A DNA stretch of 64,000 nt from Thermosynechococcus sichuanensis E542 (GTDB lineage: Bacteria > Cyanobacteriota > Cyanobacteriia > Thermosynechococcales > Thermosynechococcaceae): assembly GCF_003555505.1 (NCBI RefSeq), contig NZ_CP032152.1, forward strand, positions 434,001 through 498,000, read 5' to 3'. Both the position numbers and the translations under genes were made by a program. Below, one piece after another: positions 58,966-64,000 of the stretch (within the stretch, counting starts at the first letter, position 1; the number at the start of each line of letters is the position of its first letter). The notes under the pieces are model-generated. The model worked only from the letters and a program-made list of their open reading frames with translations. It was not told where the DNA came from and searched no databases.

Positions 58966-60093
58966 ATGATGAAACGCCTTGCCCATTTGCTTCAGCAGAC
59001 CCTCAAATTCTGCCTTGGCCTTGCCCTTGCTTGGTGCCTCAGTAGTGGAACACCGGTGTGGGCAGCAGTGGCTCACCATAGTTTTGTGGCCGCCGCAGTG
59101 GAGCGGGTTGGCGATGCGGTTGTTCGCATTGATACCGAACGCACGATTGTACGCCCAGCGGATCCCCTCTTGAGTGATCCTTTCTTTCGTCAATTTTTCC
59201 CCGGCTTGGCGTTGCCCCCCCAAGAGGATCGGCTGCGGGGTCAGGGGTCGGGGTTCATCATTGATCCCAGTGGTATTGTCATGACCAACGCCCATGTGGT
59301 GAGTCAAGCGGATACGGTGACGGTGCGCCTCAAGGATGGCCGGGTCTTTGAGGGAGAAGTGCGCGGCGTGGATGAGGTATCTGATCTAGCGATTGTCAAA
59401 CTCAAAGGGGTCACTGAACCCTTGCCCACTGCGCCCCTCGGCGATTCCAGTGAGGTGAAAGTGGGGGATTGGGCGATCGCCGTCGGTAATCCCCTTGGCC
59501 TTGATAACACAGTCACCTTGGGGATTGTCAGTACACTCCACCGCTCCAGCGCTCAAGTGGGCATTCCCGATAAGCGCCTTGATTTTATTCAAACGGACGC
59601 GGCCATCAACCCCGGCAACTCTGGGGGACCTTTGCTCAATGAAGAGGGGGAAGTCATTGGCATTAACACTGCCATTCGTGCCGATGCCATGGGGATTGGG
59701 TTTGCGATTCCCATCAACAAGGCCAAAGCCCTGCAAGCCCGCCTGATTCGCGGTGAGAAAATTCAACACGCCTACATTGGCATCCAAATGACCACCTTCA
59801 CGCCGGCCATGGCCAAGGAAAACAATGCCAACCCCAACTCACCGGTGATTCTGCCGGAGGTCAATGGTGTCCTTGTCCTGCAAGTGTTGCCCAATACGCC
59901 TGCCGCAAAAGCCGGTCTGCGCTGGGGGGATGTGATTACAGCCGTGGATGGGGAACCGATTACCAGTGCCGATCAATTGCAGAGCATTGTTGATAACGCC
60001 GCCGTGGGGCAAGTGCTCAATCTAACCATTCAACGGGGCGATCGCAGCCAACGCATTGCTGTGCGCACAGCGGAGTTGCAGGGAGCGGCCTAG
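58966..60093 (+). CDS. HtrA/Deg-family serine protease with PDZ domain
   Basis: This protein of about 375 residues has a signal peptide ([20 protein letters not shown] then AAVAHHS), a trypsin-like domain with the triad His ([13 protein letters not shown]), Asp (VSDLAIVKL) and Ser ([20 protein letters not shown]), and a C-terminal PDZ domain ([20 protein letters not shown]). Cyanobacteria have three such proteases (HtrA, HhoA, HhoB), and the type is not decided here. It degrades damaged proteins in the periplasm or thylakoid lumen. Two Met codons (58966, 58969) are possible starts. The PMT gene begins 1 nt after its stop. Confidence 0.92.
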   Translation: MMKRLAHLLQQTLKFCLGLALAWCLSSGTPVWAAVAHHSFVAAAVERVGDAVVRIDTERTIVRPADPLLSDPFFRQFFPGLALPPQEDRLRGQGSGFIIDPSGIVMTNAHVVSQADTVTVRLKDGRVFEGEVRGVDEVSDLAIVKLKGVTEPLPTAPLGDSSEVKVGDWAIAVGNPLGLDNTVTLGIVSTLHRSSAQVGIPDKRLDFIQTDAAINPGNSGGPLLNEEGEVIGINTAIRADAMGIGFAIPINKAKALQARLIRGEKIQHAYIGIQMTTFTPAMAKENNANPNSPVILPEVNGVLVLQVLPNTPAAKAGLRWGDVITAVDGEPITSADQLQSIVDNAAVGQVLNLTIQRGDRSQRIAVRTAELQGAA

Positions 60094-60094
60094 G

Positions 60095-61357
60095 ATGCCT
60101 TTGGGGCTACTGCTGCTGTGGCTCTTTGCCCTTGTGACCCGCTTTTGGGGGCTGACCCGCTTTCCCACCCTCGTTTTTGATGAGGTGTATTTCGCCCGCT
60201 TTGGTCGCAACTATCTCGCCGGTGTTCCCTTCTTTGACGCCCATCCGCCTCTGGGAAAATACCTGATTGCCCTCAGCATTTGGCTGGGGGGTGGCTTTCA
60301 CCCTTGGGGCTATCGCTGGTTGAATGCCCTCATGGGATCGCTGATTCCTGTGGCGGTGGCGGTGTTGGCCTATCTCCTGACGCGGCGATCGCGCATCGCA
60401 CTGTTGTCGGGACTCTTTGTTGCCCTCGATGGCTTCTTTTTGGTGGAGTCCCGCTATGCCCTGATAAATATCTCCCTTGTGCTGTTTGGGGTGGTGGCAC
60501 AGATTCTCTGGCTGTGGGGCTTGCGCTACCAAGGAAGGGGGCGATCGCTCTGGCTGATGGCCGCAGGCATGGCCTTTGGGGCTTGTGTCGCCGTGAAGTG
60601 GAGTGGCTTGGGATTCCTGTTGGGGGTAGGGCTTTTCTGGGTTCTCCAACAGAGGTTGCCGCTGCCTACTGAATGGAAGACCCCCTACCAGTGGTGGCAG
60701 ATGTGCCTGCTGTTACCCCTCGTTGTCTTTGGGGTTTATACCCTGCTCTGGTTGCCCCATCTTCAGTTTCATCCCCACCAGCGCCTACTTGATCTCCATC
60801 AGCAAATGTTTAACTTTCACCGCAGTGTTGCCAGTACTGCCCATCCCTACTGTTCACCGTGGTGGTCTTGGCCGCTGTTGTTGCGTCCCATGAGCTACTT
60901 TTTTCAGCGAGTGCAAACCCTCAACGAACCCGTGCCGGTGATTGGCCCACCCTTACCCATGGCAGATACCCACTGGGTGTATGCTGTCTATGCCCTCTTT
61001 AATCCCCCCCTCCTGTGGCTGGGCACCTTGGCCACGTTGGCTCTTGTCCCCCTTAGATTGACCACAATTGCAGGCCGCTTTGTGCTCTTAAACTATGCTG
61101 CCAATCTCCTGCCTTGGGTACTGGTGAGTCGCTGTGTCTTTATCTATCACTATCTCCCTGCTGCCCTCTATAGCTTTATGGCCTTGGCTTTGGTCTGGGA
61201 AGCCAGCCACGATTGGGGAGCGTGGGCACGCTGGGCACGCATTGCTACCTTAGGGGTCGTTGTTGGGGGCTTCCTCTACTGGCTCCCCCTCTATTTAGGA
61301 CTGCCCTTGACACCCCAAGACTTTTTTAGGCGGATGTGGCTGCCCTCTTGGATCTAA
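60095..61357 (+). CDS. PMT-type dolichyl-phosphate-mannose--protein mannosyltransferase
   Basis: This 420-residue polytopic membrane glycosyltransferase (GT39-like) begins MPLGLLLLWLFALVTRFWGL. It has the signature RFPTLVFDEVYFARFGRNYL (the catalytic Asp-Glu region of PMTs), FDAHPPLGKYLIALSIWLGG, SRYALINISLVLFGVVAQIL and KWSGLGFLLGVGLFW. About ten helices follow. Bacterial PMTs O-mannosylate secreted proteins, using a polyprenyl-phosphate mannose donor. The ATG at 60095 sits 1 nt after the HtrA stop, so the two are co-transcribed; both act at or across a membrane, but a joint role is only inferred. Confidence 0.88.
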   Translation: MPLGLLLLWLFALVTRFWGLTRFPTLVFDEVYFARFGRNYLAGVPFFDAHPPLGKYLIALSIWLGGGFHPWGYRWLNALMGSLIPVAVAVLAYLLTRRSRIALLSGLFVALDGFFLVESRYALINISLVLFGVVAQILWLWGLRYQGRGRSLWLMAAGMAFGACVAVKWSGLGFLLGVGLFWVLQQRLPLPTEWKTPYQWWQMCLLLPLVVFGVYTLLWLPHLQFHPHQRLLDLHQQMFNFHRSVASTAHPYCSPWWSWPLLLRPMSYFFQRVQTLNEPVPVIGPPLPMADTHWVYAVYALFNPPLLWLGTLATLALVPLRLTTIAGRFVLLNYAANLLPWVLVSRCVFIYHYLPAALYSFMALALVWEASHDWGAWARWARIATLGVVVGGFLYWLPLYLGLPLTPQDFFRRMWLPSWI

Positions 61358-61359
61358 AC

Positions 61360-61722
61360 CTATCCTAGGAGGCGTTTGACGGTGGCAATGAGTTCAGCAG
61401 GATCAAAGGGCTTGGTGATGTAGGCATCCACCCCCTGCTTCTTGCCCCAGTGAATATCAAACTCCTCACTTTTGGTGGTGCACATGATCACAGGCACATT
61501 TTGGGAGGCAGCTTCGCCTTTGATCCAGCGGCACAGTTCGTAGCCATTCATGCGCGGCATCACGATGTCCAGAATCACTAAATCGGGACATTGAGCCTTG
61601 ATCTTTTCTTGGGCTTCGACACCATCCTCGGCCTCGACAACGTCATAGTGCTGCTCTTTCATTAGCTCAACAATCATTGCCCGCAGGGTGGGGCTGTCAT
61701 CAACAACCATAATTGTGGCCAT
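61360..61722 (-). CDS. CheY-like single-domain response regulator
   Basis: This 120-residue receiver domain has the acidic pair VVDDSPTLRAMIVELM, acceptor Asp in LVILDIVMPRMNGYELCRWI, Thr in VPVIMCTTKSEEFD and Lys in AYITKPFDPAELIATVKRLL. With no output domain, it belongs to the PilH/PixH-type set that cyanobacteria use in twitching motility and phototaxis signalling. No chemotaxis partner is nearby. The ATG at 61722 is the family start (MATIMVVDDS); the frame opens at 61749. It is convergent with the PMT gene with 2 nt between. Confidence 0.9.
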   Translation of the reverse strand: MATIMVVDDSPTLRAMIVELMKEQHYDVVEAEDGVEAQEKIKAQCPDLVILDIVMPRMNGYELCRWIKGEAASQNVPVIMCTTKSEEFDIHWGKKQGVDAYITKPFDPAELIATVKRLLG

Positions 61723-61845
61723 AGAGGTTCTGCCTGATGCCGCAAACAATACACTGGTAATGATTGGATGAACAGTTAACTATCCTGTCCATCGCCTAGC
61801 TTATCATTTTTTTGATCCGAGTCCTGAACAGGGGAACCTTGGTCT

Positions 61846-62706
61846 TTAGGGGCGATCGCTCCTTTGGAATTCCTGAAAGAGGGCAGCCAATTCTTGACTC
61901 AAGGCTAGGGGGGTGCGGGGCAAGGGGCGCTGGCGACGCCAAAAGGGTGGAAATTGTTGCCACAGGTGCAGTAGGGTGGGGGTTCCCAATTGCGGGACAA
62001 GGGTCGGCCATTGGGCAAAGACATGGCAAGCGCGATCGCTCACGGTGACCTGACCATTGACGAGCACCATGATCCAGTCTGCCCAGCCATAGGCAAAATC
62101 AAGATCATGGGTGGCAATGACAATCGTGGTTCCTTGATGGTGAATTTTCTCTAAAGAGTGCTGCAATTGCTGCCGCTGCTGATAGTCGAGATAGGTGGTG
62201 GGTTCATCCAAGAGTAATAGGGTTGGCGCTAAGGCCATCACCCCAGCCAGTGCTACGCGGCGTTTTTGTCCCAAACTCAGATGATGCAGGGGGCGATCGG
62301 CAAGATCCACTAAATCAAAGTCCTGTAGGGTTTGCTGCAAGCGGGCTTCAATTTCAGCCGTGGGTAGGTCTAAGTTGCATAGCCCATAGGAGATGTCCTC
62401 CGCCACGGTGCCTGCCACCAGTTGCTGTTCGGGGTCTTGGAAGGCCAAGCCAATGCGTTGCCGCCACTGCCGCAGTTGGTTCGGTTGATGAATCAGTCGT
62501 TGCCCCTGCCAGTAAATTTCACCGCGATCGCGCCGATAGAGAGCTGCCGCCAGATAAAACAGCGTTGATTTGCCTGAGCCATTCAGTCCCAAAAGGGCAA
62601 CTTTCTGTCCCGCCTCTAGGCTAAAGGAGCAGTTTTGCAGCACAGGGGTCGGGGTATTGGGATAGCGAAAGCCAACCTGATGAAACTCAAGGAGGGGCAC
62701 AGACAT
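61846..62706 (-). CDS. cbiO: Cobalt/nickel ECF transporter ATPase
   Basis: This protein of about 286 residues is the ATPase of a group I energy-coupling factor transporter. It has Walker A VALLGLNGSGKSTLFYLAAA, Q-loop QDPEQQLVAGTVAEDISYGL, signature LSLGQKRRVALAGVMALAP, Walker B LLLLDEPTTYLDYQQRQQL, and the switch His in IVIATHDLDFAYGWAD. It acts on CbiMNQ to import Co2+ or Ni2+. The ATG at 62706 begins after the cbiQ stop; an in-frame ATG at 62721 would overlap cbiQ. It is the last gene in the cbiMNQO run. Confidence 0.9.
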   Translation of the reverse strand: MSVPLLEFHQVGFRYPNTPTPVLQNCSFSLEAGQKVALLGLNGSGKSTLFYLAAALYRRDRGEIYWQGQRLIHQPNQLRQWRQRIGLAFQDPEQQLVAGTVAEDISYGLCNLDLPTAEIEARLQQTLQDFDLVDLADRPLHHLSLGQKRRVALAGVMALAPTLLLLDEPTTYLDYQQRQQLQHSLEKIHHQGTTIVIATHDLDFAYGWADWIMVLVNGQVTVSDRACHVFAQWPTLVPQLGTPTLLHLWQQFPPFWRRQRPLPRTPLALSQELAALFQEFQRSDRP

Positions 62707-62707
62707 T

Positions 62708-63496
62708 TCAAGCAATTGCATTCAGCAGAATGAGGGCACCGCCACCAATGACGATTTCAAGACCATACCGTTGCGAATAGGCATAGGACTGGGAACGCAA
62801 CACTCGAAACTCCCCTTGAAAACCACGACTGAGGAGCGCAAGGTTGGTTTGGTGATAGCGATGCAAAGATTGCTGGAAAAGTTGACCGGCTAAAAGACTC
62901 ACACTAAAGAGCCAGCGCGATCGCCGTTGATAGCCGCCCCGTGCCCGCTGTGCCAATTGCAGCGTGAAAGCGGTTTCTAGGAGGGTGAAAATGTAGCGGT
63001 ACATTAACATCAGAATATCGAGGAGGAAATGGGGAACCCGCCAGCGCTCAGCCACGCTCAGCAGGGCTGGAAAGGGGGTTGTCAATAAAATCAACAGTAA
63101 ACAGGTGCTGGCAACCATTGTCCGCAGTCCTACCGCTAAACCTTGGTGCCATTTCTCAGCACTGATAAAAAGCGACCAGCCCATTAGGGAGATATCACTG
63201 AGAACCACTTGCCCCGAAGCCCTTAAAGTTTCCGTCGGGATGAGTTGCACCACTAACCCCGGCAAACTCACGAGCCAAAAGGCAGCAACTGTGGCTAAGA
63301 GGGTGAAATAAACCCGCCACGGAATGCGCGCATAACCGAGAATCCATAGACTCAGCCACAGCCAAAGCAAACTCTGGACCAGGGGGCGAGCAAAAAAGGT
63401 CAATAACAGGCTGGCGATCGCGAAAATCAGCTTTTGTTCGGGGTGCAGATGCCGCAGACCATTGGTGTAGGCATAGGTATCGAGGTGATGGTGCAT
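62708..63496 (-). CDS. cbiQ: Cobalt/nickel ECF transporter membrane component CbiQ
   Basis: This protein of about 262 residues is the transmembrane T component. It begins MHHHLDTYAYTNGLRHLHPE (His-rich, family-typical) and continues with FAIASLLLTFFARPLVQSLL, VLLSVAERWRVPHFLLDILM-like coupling helix and TLQLAQRARGGYQRRSRWL (the arginine-containing motif that contacts the ATPase). The frame is open to 63643, but the ATG at 63496 is the conserved start and lies 7 nt after the cbiN stop. It overlaps the cbiO frame start. Confidence 0.9.
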   Translation of the reverse strand: MHHHLDTYAYTNGLRHLHPEQKLIFAIASLLLTFFARPLVQSLLWLWLSLWILGYARIPWRVYFTLLATVAAFWLVSLPGLVVQLIPTETLRASGQVVLSDISLMGWSLFISAEKWHQGLAVGLRTMVASTCLLLILLTTPFPALLSVAERWRVPHFLLDILMLMYRYIFTLLETAFTLQLAQRARGGYQRRSRWLFSVSLLAGQLFQQSLHRYHQTNLALLSRGFQGEFRVLRSQSYAYSQRYGLEIVIGGGALILLNAIA

Positions 63497-63503
63497 TGAC
63501 CGC

Positions 63504-63803
63504 TTAGGACTGTTGCGATTTTGAGGCGGCTTTTTGGCGATGGCGTTCGCGGTACTGTCCCAAAATAAACCCCATGACCCCTGCCCCCAAGGCTGCCTGA
63601 AGGGCAAAAAGCAGTGACTCCACTTCCCCACTCGGTGGCTCAAAGACCGGTTCTACCCAAGGTTCGTAGTTTGGCGAGACCTCACGAACTAAAGCTTGGG
63701 CTTTGGCATCAGCACCTTCAAAGTCACCCTTGACCAGCAGTAGGGGAAGTGTACTTAGGAGAATTGCACCGCCCAATAGGAACGCCACTGTTTTTTTATT
63801 CAT
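63504..63803 (-). CDS. cbiN: Cobalt/nickel ECF transporter component CbiN
   Basis: This 99-residue protein has two helices: an N-terminal one ([20 protein letters not shown]) and a C-terminal one ([20 protein letters not shown]), with a periplasmic loop between, [20 protein letters not shown]. That pattern (EPWxxPxxEPPSGExES) is the CbiN signature. CbiN works with CbiM to capture cobalt, or nickel in NikN variants. It overlaps the end of cbiM by 8 nt, so the two are translationally coupled. Confidence 0.9.
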   Translation of the reverse strand: MNKKTVAFLLGGAILLSTLPLLLVKGDFEGADAKAQALVREVSPNYEPWVEPVFEPPSGEVESLLFALQAALGAGVMGFILGQYRERHRQKAASKSQQS

Positions 63804-64000
63804 TCGATTCCGCTCCGGACAAGAGTTTTAGGGTTTGTAATTCTGCTGTGCAGTAGGTGGTCAACCAGTTCCACACCAACACCGTGAGTAACCCTTCACT
63901 GATGGCGAGGGGAATCTGCGTCACGGCAAAGAGCGCCGCAAATTTGGCAAAAGCCGTCGCTACCCCACCCAGACTATCGGGAAAGGCCAATGCCAATTGT
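63796..64000 (-). CDS. cbiM: Cobalt/nickel ECF transporter component CbiM, 3' part only
   Basis: Only the last 67 or so codons are in the window. They include [20 protein letters not shown] and [20 protein letters not shown], the conserved C-terminal helix of CbiM, then a tail [14 protein letters not shown]. The Met-Ala at the N-terminal end of this stretch is internal, and the gene continues beyond 64000. The metal-binding N-terminus and any upstream B12 or nickel riboswitch are outside, so the metal cannot be told. Confidence 0.85.
   Translation of the reverse strand, partial: QLALAFPDSLGGVATAFAKFAALFAVTQIPLAISEGLLTVLVWNWLTTYCTAELQTLKLLSGAESNE

Noticed and set aside
63796-64000. B12 or nickel riboswitch upstream of cbiM
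   Set aside because: The 5' end of cbiM is outside the window, so nothing can be said.

Overview
The window is chromosomal DNA of a unicellular, probably thermophilic cyanobacterium, most like Thermosynechococcus. The evidence is photosynthesis and CO2-concentrating genes (psb30, thf1/psb29, ndhN, an NdhP-like peptide, ccmO, a cyAbrB regulator, ycf23, a CruA-type lycopene cyclase) and the very frequent cyanobacterial HIP1 octamer GCGATCGC. The genome is compact. Genes lie back to back, several operons have 4-nt start/stop overlaps, and many convergent pairs share or overlap their stop codons. The species name is inference; no database was searched.

Layout. 1-5.4 kb: partial ycf23, a CobW-type metal GTPase, an iron-uptake-type porin behind a Fur-like box, recJ, and the 46-residue psb30. 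5.4-6.0 kb: a gene-free stretch with good fold-back potential. 6-12.4 kb: larE, a degenerate DinG-like protein, murE, a small unknown gene and glmS. 12.4-13.0 kb: a decayed IS630-type element. 13.1-17.1 kb: the minus-strand series purK, TolB-like protein, DUF2103 protein, DppB-type permease. 17.2-28.3 kb, all minus strand: an acyl-CoA synthetase/GNAT fusion, a glycogen-debranching-type glucosidase, an alpha/beta hydrolase coupled to a desaturase, an FHA-FHA-ABCG transporter, a His-rich membrane-anchored protein, and an orphan HEPN protein whose 5' end runs into a second IS630 scar. 28.4-35 kb: thyX, an NdhP-like peptide, an MBL hydrolase, a Pro-rich unknown, a receiver-PP2C phosphatase and a DppC-type permease. 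35.3-37.2 kb: the overlapping trio cyAbrB-coaX-ccmO. 37.2-49.6 kb: a YhiN flavoprotein, MscS channel, aspS, GGCT-like protein, MarC, cruA, and the operon thf1-HAD-ndb-ruvC. 49.7-55 kb: DUF309, dnaX, a TM2 protein that has lost its second helix, ndhN, DUF1614 and an FHA-kinase. 55-61.4 kb: tRNA-Thr, a second zinc-ribbon kinase with MBL and PsiE partners, tyrA, an HtrA protease and a PMT-type mannosyltransferase. 61.4-64 kb: a CheY-like regulator and the cobalt/nickel ECF transporter cbiM-N-Q-O, with cbiM cut by the window edge.

Most of the window is core housekeeping and photosynthesis. The accessory or poorly described material is the two IS630 scars and the orphan HEPN gene, the degenerate DinG, the shortened TM2 protein, the FHA-ABCG transporter with its desaturase/hydrolase neighbours, the two zinc-ribbon kinases, and the structured intergenic region near 5.75 kb. 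I see no CRISPR array, prophage, rRNA operon or complete transposon.
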